From positions 1 through 53,454 of the forward strand of contig JAUVWL010000026.1 in the NCBI GenBank assembly GCA_030604135.1: a stretch of 53,454 bases of DNA, in the 5' to 3' direction. This DNA comes from Burkholderiales bacterium. GTDB lineage: Bacteria > Pseudomonadota > Gammaproteobacteria > Burkholderiales > Burkholderiaceae_C. The notes below the pieces were generated by a model. It had not been told where the DNA came from. It made no database searches and saw only the letters and a list, made by a program, of their open reading frames with translations. Positions 7,989 through 17,632 of this stretch are shown in pieces. A program made the position numbers and the translations under genes. The stretch's first letter is position 1; every line of letters starts with the position of its first letter.

Positions 7989-8040
7989 GGATTTGTCGGG
8001 AGATGCTTCGTGCGGGCAGGGTCCGGCCTTGCGCCTGGGC

Positions 8041-8070
8041 AAAAAAAAAGCCGACCCCTTGGGGTCGGCT
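8041..8070 (-). terminator. Rho-independent terminator of the cytochrome c peroxidase gene
   Basis: Read on the minus strand, AGCCGACCCC-AA-GGGGTCGGCT is followed by nine T residues, about 30 nt after the stop of the peroxidase gene. Confidence 0.93.
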
Positions 8071-8098
8071 GGTTGCCACCGGTCACCCGGTGCAGACT

Positions 8099-9118
8099 TC
8101 AGTTGAAGGGGCGCGGCGGCGGGGTCTTGTCGCTGGAGGGCGGCAGGATGGGCAGCGCGAACTGTGGCTGCTGACCGGTCAGGGTCTTGAGGAAGGCCAC
8201 GATCTTCGCGTTTTCGTCCTTGCTGAACTCGCGGCCAAGCTGCAGGCGGCCCATGAGGTCAACGGCCACCGTCAGGGTGGGGGCTTCGCCGTCGTGGAAG
8301 TAGGGGTAGGTCAGTTCCACGTTGCGCAAGGTCGGCACCTTGAAGTTCAGTCGGTCGGCGTCCTTGCCGGTGACCTCGATCCGGCCCTGGGCGGTGCTGG
8401 CGGTCTTGTAGGCGGTGACGACGCCCATCTTCTGGAACGAGGTGCCGCCCAGGTTCGGGCCGTTGTGGCAGGCCACGCAGCCGCTCTCCTTGAACAGCTT
8501 GTAGCCTTCAAGTTCGTTCTTGGTCAGCGCACGATCATCGCCGTCGAGCCAGCGGTCGAAGCGCGAGTTGGGCGTGATCAGCGTTTCTTCGAAGGCGGCG
8601 ATGGCGGTGGTCACTTCGTCGATGGTCAGCTTGTCATGGCCGAACACCTGCTTGAACTCGGCCACGTAGCCCGGAATGGACTTGAGCACGTCGATGGCCA
8701 GCTCGTGGGTGAAGGCCATCTCGCCGGGGTTGGCGATCGGGCCACCGGCCTGTTCCTTGAGGTTGGCCGCGCGGCCGTCCCAGAACTGGGCCATGTTGAG
8801 GCTGGAGTTCAGCACGGTGGGCGAGTTGATCGGGCCCTGCTGCCAGTTGTGGCCGATGGAGGTCTTGAGGTTGTCGCTGCCGCCCATGCTGAGGTTGTGG
8901 CAGCTGTTGCAGGAGATGAAGCCCGACTTGGACAGGCGCGGATCAAAGAACAGCTTCTTGCCCAGTTCCACTTTGGCCGGGTCGATGTTGCGCACGGCCG
9001 GGATGGTCTGCACCGGCTCGTCGGTCCGTTTTTGTTGGGCCATGGCCGGGCTGGTGATCGCCATCGTGGCGGCGGCAATGGCGCACAGGGTCCAGGAGAT
9101 TCTTTTTGGGGCTTTCAT
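8099..9118 (-). CDS. Periplasmic di-heme cytochrome c peroxidase
   Basis: ATG 9118 starts a typical signal peptide (MKAPKRISWTLCAIAAATMA, cleaved near PAMA-QQ). The mature protein has two CxxCH heme-attachment sites, CNSCH at residues 70-74 and CVACH at 214-218. These are the low-potential peroxidatic and the high-potential electron-accepting hemes of the bacterial CCP/MauG superfamily. Motifs such as FDPRLSKSG, NSPTVLNSSLN and KVPTLRNVELTYPYFHDG follow the CCP pattern, and the length (339 aa) is normal. The enzyme reduces hydrogen peroxide in the periplasm with electrons from cytochrome c or azurin. MauG itself is less likely, because no methylamine dehydrogenase genes are nearby. A terminator follows. 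FNR-like and OxyR-like sites lie upstream (9228-9296). Confidence 0.93.
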   Translation of the reverse strand: MKAPKRISWTLCAIAAATMAITSPAMAQQKRTDEPVQTIPAVRNIDPAKVELGKKLFFDPRLSKSGFISCNSCHNLSMGGSDNLKTSIGHNWQQGPINSPTVLNSSLNMAQFWDGRAANLKEQAGGPIANPGEMAFTHELAIDVLKSIPGYVAEFKQVFGHDKLTIDEVTTAIAAFEETLITPNSRFDRWLDGDDRALTKNELEGYKLFKESGCVACHNGPNLGGTSFQKMGVVTAYKTASTAQGRIEVTGKDADRLNFKVPTLRNVELTYPYFHDGEAPTLTVAVDLMGRLQLGREFSKDENAKIVAFLKTLTGQQPQFALPILPPSSDKTPPPRPFN

Positions 9119-9227
9119 GATGTACTCGCTTTCGGTGAATGACACGTCAAGGCAATGTGGCGGGGTGTGCTTCCGCAGACGATTGCGAGTGACGGGTTCA
9201 CTGTATGCGGGCAAACCCTGACGCTTT

Positions 9228-9241
9228 TTGATCTGGCGCAA
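9228..9241. promoter_or_regulatory. FNR/ANR-like site upstream of cytochrome c peroxidase
   Basis: TTGATCTGGCGCAA has a perfect left half-site (TTGAT) and a partly matching right half (CGCAA against ATCAA), with the required four-base spacer. It lies about 115 bp upstream of the peroxidase start, a distance compatible with activation from -41.5 if transcription starts near 9193. Confidence 0.45.
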
Positions 9242-9258
9242 GGCACTGACCGATCCTG

Positions 9259-9296
9259 ATAGGACTGGACTATCGCTGTCATAGCCAAAAGACTAT
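9259..9296. promoter_or_regulatory. OxyR-like quadripartite site upstream of cytochrome c peroxidase
   Basis: The tetranucleotides ATAG, CTAT, ATAG and CTAT occur at 9259, 9270, 9281 and 9293, separated by 7, 7 and 8 bases. The OxyR consensus is ATAG-7-CTAT-7-ATAG-7-CTAT, so all four elements are present with one extra base in the last gap. The bases between them do not match the weaker consensus positions. The same segment can also fold into a 10-bp hairpin (9275-9302). Confidence 0.5.
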
Positions 9297-9362
9297 GACG
9301 GCATCAGGGTTTTCTTGAGAGCGGGGCCGCTCTCTTGCTTTGGCCGCTCGGTTGGGCCAGAC

Positions 9363-9833
9363 TCAACGCCAGCCGGGCATCTTCTGCAATCGAAATCGCA
9401 GCACCGGTGGTTCGGACGGTGCGCCGTCGGCGGCGCGGCGGGTGCCCTCCAAGCGCCGGGCACAGTCCAGCGGGGTGCCCACCCACACCGCGTCGATGCG
9501 CTGGCCATCGGTCGACTCGTCCAGCAGCAGTTCGCCGTCGGTCACGTCACCGGCCAGCAGCGCGGGGGATGCGCCGGTGTGCCACCAGACCTGACCGCGC
9601 ACATTGCCCTCGAACTCCGGGTGGCGTTCGAAGCGGACGCGACCGGTCCGGGGTGGCGAAACCGCATCCGGGGATGGATCCGCGTCGGGCCACCAGGTCA
9701 GCGACCACTCCCCGTACAGGTGTACCGGCCGCACCGCATCCGGGCCGGGGCAGGCCGGTGGCACCTCGGCCTGGGCCATGGCCGACCACAGCGCGAACAA
9801 GGCCATCAGTCGCCGGGCCCGGCGGCCATGCAA
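9363..9833 (-). CDS. Hypothetical secreted protein
   Basis: Two starts are possible: TTG 9833 and ATG 9806. I prefer TTG because it supplies the basic n-region of a signal peptide (HGRRARRL, then the MALFALWSAMAQA hydrophobic core with cleavage before EVPPAC) and because GAGGGG stands just before it, right after the stop of rep. The mature part of about 130 residues has the look of a small beta-rich domain (GEWSLTWWPD, GQVWWHTGASP, GELLLDESTDGQRIDAVWVG) with two cysteines that could pair. I do not recognise a family. It is the second gene after rep on the same strand and is probably co-transcribed. Confidence 0.65.
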   Translation of the reverse strand: MHGRRARRLMALFALWSAMAQAEVPPACPGPDAVRPVHLYGEWSLTWWPDADPSPDAVSPPRTGRVRFERHPEFEGNVRGQVWWHTGASPALLAGDVTDGELLLDESTDGQRIDAVWVGTPLDCARRLEGTRRAADGAPSEPPVLRFRLQKMPGWR

Positions 9834-9840
9834 ACGCCCC

Positions 9841-11910
9841 TCAGGCACCGGATGCCTCCGAGGCCGCGGCCAGGCGGGCCCGCTCGGCGAACTCGGCGCG
9901 CAGGGCACGCAGCTTTTCGCGCGGGTCTTCCTTCAACGTGTTCTTGTCCAGGCCCATCTCGTCGATGAAGCGGCTCTTCTGGCCTGGAACGCTCTCGCGT
10001 CCCTTCTTGCGGCGCTTGAGCCAGCTCACCGCCAGCGTGCGCTGGGCCCGGGTGATGCCCACATACATCAGGCGCCGCTCTTCCTGCAGGCGTTCGGCCA
10101 GCGCCGCGGCGGGCAGGTCGCTGTCGGCCTCGTCGATCTTGAACGGCAGCAGGCCCTCGTTGACGCCGACCAGCACCACATGGGGCCACTCCAGGCCCTT
10201 GGAAGCGTGCAAGGTCGACAGGGTGACCACGTTCTGGTCCTGCTCGCGTTCCGACAGGGTCGAGATCAAGGCGATGGTCTGCACCACTTCCCACAGCGAT
10301 TTGCGCTCCGTCTCGACCTGCACGCCGGCCTCGTCCTCCAGTTTTCCGCCGCAGCGCCCGGCCACCCAGTCGATGAAATCGATCACGTTGGCCCAGCGGG
10401 CGGCGGCGATCTTTTCGTTGTCTTCGCTGTCGTACAGGTGCTGCTCGTAGCCGATCTCCTTGAGCCAGCCGTCCAGAAAAGCCCGGGCCGCTTCATGACC
10501 CACGGTGTGGCGGGCGCGGTATTCGAGGTCGTTGACCTGGCGGCCGAACTCGTGGAGCGCACCGATGGCGCGGCTGTTGACCGCGCTGGGCAGCGAATGC
10601 GAGAACAGCGCCTCGAACAGGCTGAGCTTGTACTGCGTGGCAAAGGTGCCCAGCTGGCCGAGGGTGGTGTGCCCGATGCCGCGCTTGGGGGTGGTGGCCG
10701 ATCGCAGGAAGGCCGGGTCGTCGTTGTTGTTGACCAGCAGGCGCAGCCAGGCACACAGGTCCCGGATCTCGGCCTTGTCGAAGAAGCTTTGTCCGCCCGA
10801 GACCTTGTAGGGGATGTTGGCGCGGCGCAGGGCCTGCTCGAACGCCCGGGCCATGTGGTTGGCGCGGTACAGGATGGCGAAGTCGCGCCACTCCTTGTGT
10901 GGGCTGTTGGCCCGCAGGCTCTGGATGCGGGCGACCGCGCGCTCGGCCTCATGGTCCTCGTTGTCGGCGTCCACCACCCGCACCGGCTCGCCTTCGCCCA
11001 GGTCGCTCCACAGCGTCTTGGGGAACAGCTTGGGGTTGGGGCCAATGACGTTGTTGGCCGCCCGCAGGATGGCGCTGGTTGAACGGTAGTTCTGCTCCAG
11101 CTTGATCACGCGCAACTGCGGGAAATCCACCGGCAGCTTCTTGAGGTTGTCCAGCGTCGCACCCCGCCAGCCGTAAATGCTCTGGTCGTCGTCGCCCACG
11201 GCGGTGAAGCGCGCGCGCTCGCCCACCAGCAGCCTGAGCAGCTCGTACTGGGTGGCGTTGGTGTCCTGGTATTCGTCGACCAGCACATGACCCATCTTCT
11301 GCTGCCACCTCTCGCGCACCTCGGGGTGATCGGACAGCAGGCGCAGGGGCAGGCGGATCAGGTCGTCGAAGTCCACGCTCTGGTAGGCGCTCAGGCGCTC
11401 TTCGTAGCGCGCCATAATGGCCGCGGTGACCCGCTCGCTCTCGTCGCGGGCCTGGCGGGCGGCGTCAGCCGCGCTCATGCCCGCGCCTTTCCAGGCGCTG
11501 ATGGTCCATTGCCAGGCGCGGGCGGTGTTGGCGTCGGTGGTGCCGCCGCAGTCCTTGAGCAGGCTGGTGATGTCGTCGGTGTCCAGAATGGAGAACTGGG
11601 GCTTGAGCCCCAGCACCTGACCATCCTCGCGCAGCAGACGCACACCGAGCGCGTGAAAGGTACAGATCAGCACCTTTTTTGCGTCACGACCGACCAGCTG
11701 GCTGGCGCGCTCGCGCATCTCGGCGGCTGCCTTGTTCGTGAAAGTGATGGCCGCGATGCGCTCGGCCGACAGACCGGCCTGGATGAGTCGCGCGATCTTG
11801 TGGGTGATGACACGGGTCTTGCCCGAGCCGGCGCCGGCCAGCACCAGGCAGGGGCCGCCGAGGTGGTTGACGGCGTCGAGCTGGGCGATGTTCAGATTGG
11901 GGGGGGACAA
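9841..11910 (-). CDS. rep: ATP-dependent DNA helicase Rep (UvrD/PcrA superfamily 1A)
   Basis: The 689-residue protein has all SF1A helicase motifs: Walker A AGAGSGKT at residues 25-32, FTNKAAAEMRER (motif Ia), VDEYQDTN (motif II), GDDDQSIYGWRGA (III), LEQNYRS (IV), LHASKGLEWPHV (V) and EERRLMYVGITRA (VI). The KIARLIQAG/QLDAV start and the length fit Rep better than UvrD, which is longer at the C-terminus. Rep is a 3'-5' translocase that clears protein roadblocks ahead of replication forks. The start is unusual: the frame opens only at a TTG followed by a run of eight C, with no clear ribosome binding site. See the finding on this. Confidence 0.93.
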   Translation of the reverse strand: MSPPNLNIAQLDAVNHLGGPCLVLAGAGSGKTRVITHKIARLIQAGLSAERIAAITFTNKAAAEMRERASQLVGRDAKKVLICTFHALGVRLLREDGQVLGLKPQFSILDTDDITSLLKDCGGTTDANTARAWQWTISAWKGAGMSAADAARQARDESERVTAAIMARYEERLSAYQSVDFDDLIRLPLRLLSDHPEVRERWQQKMGHVLVDEYQDTNATQYELLRLLVGERARFTAVGDDDQSIYGWRGATLDNLKKLPVDFPQLRVIKLEQNYRSTSAILRAANNVIGPNPKLFPKTLWSDLGEGEPVRVVDADNEDHEAERAVARIQSLRANSPHKEWRDFAILYRANHMARAFEQALRRANIPYKVSGGQSFFDKAEIRDLCAWLRLLVNNNDDPAFLRSATTPKRGIGHTTLGQLGTFATQYKLSLFEALFSHSLPSAVNSRAIGALHEFGRQVNDLEYRARHTVGHEAARAFLDGWLKEIGYEQHLYDSEDNEKIAAARWANVIDFIDWVAGRCGGKLEDEAGVQVETERKSLWEVVQTIALISTLSEREQDQNVVTLSTLHASKGLEWPHVVLVGVNEGLLPFKIDEADSDLPAAALAERLQEERRLMYVGITRAQRTLAVSWLKRRKKGRESVPGQKSRFIDEMGLDKNTLKEDPREKLRALRAEFAERARLAAASEASGA

Positions 11911-12060
11911 ACCGGAGCAGGGAGAAGGAAGGCGAAGACGAGATCATACGGGGCGCTTCGGGCTCGGGGTGGGCGCGGCGCCTGTGGCAGACAGCCACCC
12001 GCCGACGGCGGTCAGCATGGTCTGCCGATGTCGCGCTGAATGCCAGGCAAAAGCAAATTC

Positions 12061-12075
12061 TGTATACTGCATACA
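12061..12075. promoter_or_regulatory. Palindromic operator candidate between rep and the AEC transporter gene
   Basis: TGTATACTGCATACA is a near-perfect inverted repeat (TGTAT-x5-ATACA) in the 275-nt divergent region between rep and the AEC gene. The form resembles operators of GntR/FadR-type (FCD) regulators. It also contains TATACT, usable as a -10 element for the plus-strand gene. The rest of 11911-12185 shows nothing else I can name. Confidence 0.4.
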
Positions 12076-12185
12076 GAGTTCATGGTGCGCTGGTCCTTAC
12101 AGGCCGCGTCCGAGACCGGTGATGCCTGGCGTGGGGCGGCGCCGACGCCGTTCCCAACCGCGCCTGTTGCCCTGTCTGCGACGCC

Positions 12186-13148
12186 GTGCTTCAGATCCTG
12201 TCGGTCACATTCCCGTTTTTTGCGCTGGTGCTTGCCGGTTACATGGCAGCATACCGGCGCGTGTTGCCGCTGGAGGCCATTGCGGGGCTCAACGGCTTCG
12301 TGCTGTATTTCGCCCTGCCGTGCATGCTTTACCGCTTCGGCTCGACCACGCCGATTGCGCAGCTGCTGGACGTCTCGGTGCTGGCGGTCTACCTGTTGTG
12401 TGCCCTGGCCATGGTGGCGTTCGCGCTGGCCATGACGCTCAACCAGCGCATCCGCTGGAACGATGCCTCGCTCGGTGCCCTGGTGGCGGCCTTTCCCAAC
12501 TCCGGCTTCATGGGAGTGCCTTTGCTGGTGGCCCTGCTGGGGCCCCTGGCTGCAGGGCCGGTGATCGTGAGCATCATGGTCGACATGGTGATCACCAGCT
12601 CGCTGTGTGTGGCCCTGTCCCGGCTGGACGATGGCGAAGGCCACGGTCGCACTGCGGTGCTCGATGCCGGCAAGAAGGCGCTCAAGGGGGTGGCGGCCAA
12701 CCCCATGCCCTGGGCCATCCTGCTCGGTGCGCTGGCCTCATTTGTACAGTTCAGCCTGCCGGCCCCGGTGGAAAAAACTGCCTGGCTGCTGGCCGATGCG
12801 GCCTCGCCGGTGGCGCTGTTCACCATCGGGGCCGTGCTGGCGCGATCGCAGATCCAGTCCAGCCACCCCATGCCGGTTTCGGATTACCTGCCGGTGGCCC
12901 TGATGAAGCTGGTTCTGCACCCGGTGCTGGTGCTGGTGGTGGGCACGGCGGCCATGCAGATGGGTGTGCCGCTGGACCCGTTTGCCCTAACGGTGCTGGT
13001 GCTGGTGGCGGCCCTGCCCAGCGCCAGCAATGTCTCGCTGCTGGCCGAGCGGCTGGGCGCCGACAACGGGCGCATCGCCCGCATCATCCTGGTCTCGACG
13101 GCCGCGTCCTTCTTCAGCTTCTCGGCGGCAGTGGCCTTGCTGGGATGA
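12186..13148 (+). CDS. AEC (auxin efflux carrier) family transporter
   Basis: The 320-residue inner-membrane protein has about ten TM helices in two halves. The family pattern is present: a first helix with FPFFALVLAGYMAAYRR, NGFVLYFALPCMLY, and FPNSGFMGVPLLVALLG, the conserved NxGFxGxP motif near residue 105. A C-terminal AALPSASNVSLLAERLGADNGRIAR carries the second crossover motif. AEC proteins export or import small carboxylates and related anions (malonate, malate) and the substrate cannot be told from sequence. The start is a GTG with a weak ribosome binding site. The upstream palindrome at 12061 may control it. It is a single gene with no visible terminator. Confidence 0.88.
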   Translation: MLQILSVTFPFFALVLAGYMAAYRRVLPLEAIAGLNGFVLYFALPCMLYRFGSTTPIAQLLDVSVLAVYLLCALAMVAFALAMTLNQRIRWNDASLGALVAAFPNSGFMGVPLLVALLGPLAAGPVIVSIMVDMVITSSLCVALSRLDDGEGHGRTAVLDAGKKALKGVAANPMPWAILLGALASFVQFSLPAPVEKTAWLLADAASPVALFTIGAVLARSQIQSSHPMPVSDYLPVALMKLVLHPVLVLVVGTAAMQMGVPLDPFALTVLVLVAALPSASNVSLLAERLGADNGRIARIILVSTAASFFSFSAAVALLG

Positions 13149-13202
13149 ACTTTTTTCATGGACCGGCGCTCCCTCATGGTGCGGCGCAGCATTGGCGCTT
13201 GC

Positions 13203-13256
13203 TATTGCATTAATGCATTCAATTGCATCGACGGGGCGATAGAAAGCTTCTAAAGT
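13203..13256 (+). promoter_or_regulatory. katG control region with palindrome and OxyR-type half-site
   Basis: TGCATTAATGCA (13206-13217) is a 12-base perfect palindrome, with a third TGCAT nearby. ATAG-7-CTAA at 13239-13253 is one good half of an OxyR site (last base off), but the matching upstream half is poor. TAAAGT at 13251-13256 may be the -10 element. Confidence 0.4.
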
Positions 13257-13284
13257 GAGGGCTCAGCAATTTCAGGAGCCCGTC

Positions 13285-15617
<2,333 letters not shown>

Positions 15618-15647
15618 AGCGTTGATCAGGCAGGTGCCCTGCCTCTG

Positions 15648-15686
15648 CCCCCGGTGTCCGGACAGGACCCGGGGGTCTTCTTTTTT
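15648..15686 (+). terminator. Rho-independent terminator after katG
   Basis: CCCCCGG (15648-15654) pairs with CCGGGGG (15669-15675), followed by TCTTCTTTTTT. It lies 30 nt after the katG stop and reaches the end of the convergent acyl-CoA synthetase gene. On the minus strand no T run follows, so it serves katG only. Confidence 0.88.
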
Positions 15687-15688
15687 GG

Positions 15689-17380
15689 TCAGCCCTTGAG
15701 CTCGGGGAAGTCCTCGTCGAAGAATTCCAGCGGCAGGCGCGCATCCATGTCACGCGCTTCCTCGGCCTTGCGCAGTTCGACGCGCCGGATCTTGCCCGAG
15801 ATGGTCTTGGGCAGGTCGGCAAAGGACAGGCGACGGATGCGCTTGTACGGTGCCAGGCGCTCCCGGGTGAAGGCGAAGATGTCGCGCGCCAGCTCGGGGC
15901 CTGGCTGCTGGCCGGCCACCAGCACCACCACGGCTTTGGGCACCGCCAGCCGGACCGGATCCGGGCTGGGCACCACCGCCGCCTCGGCCACCGCCGGATG
16001 CTCGATCAGCACACTCTCGAGCTCGAAAGGGCTGATGCGGTAGTCGGAGGCCTTGAACACGTCGTCGGCGCGGCCGACATAGGTGATGTAACCCTCGCTG
16101 TCGATGCGGGCCACGTCGCCGGTGCGGTAGTGGCCGTCGCGGGTGACCTCGGCGGTCTTTTCCGCGTCGCCCGCATAACCCACCATCAGACCCACGGGTC
16201 GGTGTTCGCCCAGCACCAGGGCCACCTCACCTTCGGTCGCGGGCTGGCCGTCGACATCGAGCAGCGCCACGGTGTAGCCCGGCAGCGGCCGCCCCATGGA
16301 GCCGGGTTTGACCGGCTGACCCGGCGGGTTGCCGATCTGCGCCGTGGTCTCGGTCTGACCGAAGCCGTCGCGGATGGTGATGCCCCAGGCCTTCTTCACC
16401 TGTTCGATCACCTCCGGGTTCAGGGGCTCACCGGCACCGATCAGCTCGCGCAGCCGGGTCTTGACCGCGGCCAGGTCCTGCTGGATCAGCATGCGCCAGA
16501 CGGTCGGCGGCGCGCACAGGGTGGTCACCTCGTACTTCACCAGCACATCGAGCAGTGCCGTGGCATTGAAGCGGCTGTAGTTGTAGAGGAATACGCAGGC
16601 GCCGGCGTTCCAGGGCGCGAAAAAACAGCTCCAGGCGTGCTTGGCCCAACCCGGCGACGAGATGTTCATGTGCCGGTCGTTGGGCTGCAGGCCGATCCAG
16701 TACATCGTCGAGAGGTGGCCGACCGGGTAGGACTGGTGGGTGTGCAGCACCAGTTTGGGCTTGGAGGTCGTTCCGGAGGTGAAGTACAGCAGCAGCGGGT
16801 CGTCGACATGGGTCACGCCGTCCGGGGTGAACCGGTCGGACTCGGCCGCGGCGTCCTCGAAGGCCTTCCAGCCAGCGGGTGCACCACCCACGGCGATGCG
16901 GCCGAACTGGCCCGCCAGCTGGTCGAACTTGCCGGTGTGCGCGGCGCTGGTCACCACGTGCCGGACTTCGCCGCGCTCAACCCTGTCCACCAGGTCGTCC
17001 GGGGTCAGCAGCGTGGTCGCCGGGATCACCACCGCGCCCAGCTTGAAGGCGGCCAGCATGGTCTCCCAAAGCGGCACTTCGTTGCCGAGCATGATGAGGA
17101 TGCGATCGCCGCGCCTGACGCCCTGCTGGCGCAGCCAGTTGGCCACGCGGTTGGAACGCGCCGACAGCTCGGCGAAAGACAGTTTCGACTCCCGGCCATC
17201 TTCCTCCACGATCCACAGCGCCGGGTTCTCGTTGCCATCGGCCATGGCATCGAAGTGGTCCAATGCCCAGTTGAAGTGCTCAAGCCGAGGCCAGCGAAAG
17301 CCCTGGTAGGCGGTGGCGTGGTCGCTGCGGTGCTGCAGCAGGAAGTCGCGTGCGGCCAGGAATTCTTGGATAGCACTCAT
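15689..17380 (-). CDS. Acyl-CoA synthetase (AMP-forming), medium-chain/aromatic acid type
   Basis: The 563-residue ANL-superfamily enzyme activates a carboxylic acid to its CoA thioester through an acyl-adenylate. Motifs: P-loop YFTSGTTSKPKLV, DGFGQTETT (A5), YRTGDVARIDSEGYITYVGRADD (A7/A8 hinge) and PKTISGKIRR carrying the catalytic lysine (A10). The length and the FRWPRLEHFNWALDHFD start fit the medium-chain acyl-CoA / benzoate-CoA ligase branch. The substrate cannot be fixed. The gene is divergent from qhpF, 252 nt apart. Amines oxidised by QHNDH give aldehydes and then acids such as butyrate, so a role downstream in amine use is an attractive inference. AGGAGAC precedes the ATG. Confidence 0.9.
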   Translation of the reverse strand: MSAIQEFLAARDFLLQHRSDHATAYQGFRWPRLEHFNWALDHFDAMADGNENPALWIVEEDGRESKLSFAELSARSNRVANWLRQQGVRRGDRILIMLGNEVPLWETMLAAFKLGAVVIPATTLLTPDDLVDRVERGEVRHVVTSAAHTGKFDQLAGQFGRIAVGGAPAGWKAFEDAAAESDRFTPDGVTHVDDPLLLYFTSGTTSKPKLVLHTHQSYPVGHLSTMYWIGLQPNDRHMNISSPGWAKHAWSCFFAPWNAGACVFLYNYSRFNATALLDVLVKYEVTTLCAPPTVWRMLIQQDLAAVKTRLRELIGAGEPLNPEVIEQVKKAWGITIRDGFGQTETTAQIGNPPGQPVKPGSMGRPLPGYTVALLDVDGQPATEGEVALVLGEHRPVGLMVGYAGDAEKTAEVTRDGHYRTGDVARIDSEGYITYVGRADDVFKASDYRISPFELESVLIEHPAVAEAAVVPSPDPVRLAVPKAVVVLVAGQQPGPELARDIFAFTRERLAPYKRIRRLSFADLPKTISGKIRRVELRKAEEARDMDARLPLEFFDEDFPELKG

Positions 17381-17632
17381 GGGGGTCTCCTTTTTCTGCT
17401 TATCCGTGGCAAGGTGGCTGCGATCAGACGACAGCTGGCGCTCCGGGTCAAGTCAGGGTCTGCCCGGGCGCGTCGCCTGCGTGGCAGGCCCTGAACTGTG
17501 GCAGGTGATGCGGCCGCCACTTTGCCGCACCTTCCGCGCCCCGGTGGTATCCGTTTTCGGCAATCGGTGTGAACTGCGGCCCGGCCGCGACAGCCGCTTC
17601 TGGGCTCCGGCATCCTGTGCGACGATGCTGAC

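Noticed and set aside
8099..9118. MauG (methylamine dehydrogenase maturation) as identity of the di-heme peroxidase, because an amine dehydrogenase lies in the same window
   Set aside because: No mau genes are present, QHNDH maturation uses QhpD and QhpG, and the motifs follow classical cytochrome c peroxidase.
9275..9302. Hairpin GCTGTCATAG/CTATGACGGC as a terminator
   Set aside because: No T run follows on the minus strand and only TTTTC, after six further bases, on the plus strand. The ATAG/CTAT spacing explains the symmetry better as a regulator site.
9841..11910. Calling the helicase UvrD
   Set aside because: Length and the N-terminal pattern fit Rep; UvrD normally has a longer C-terminal tail.
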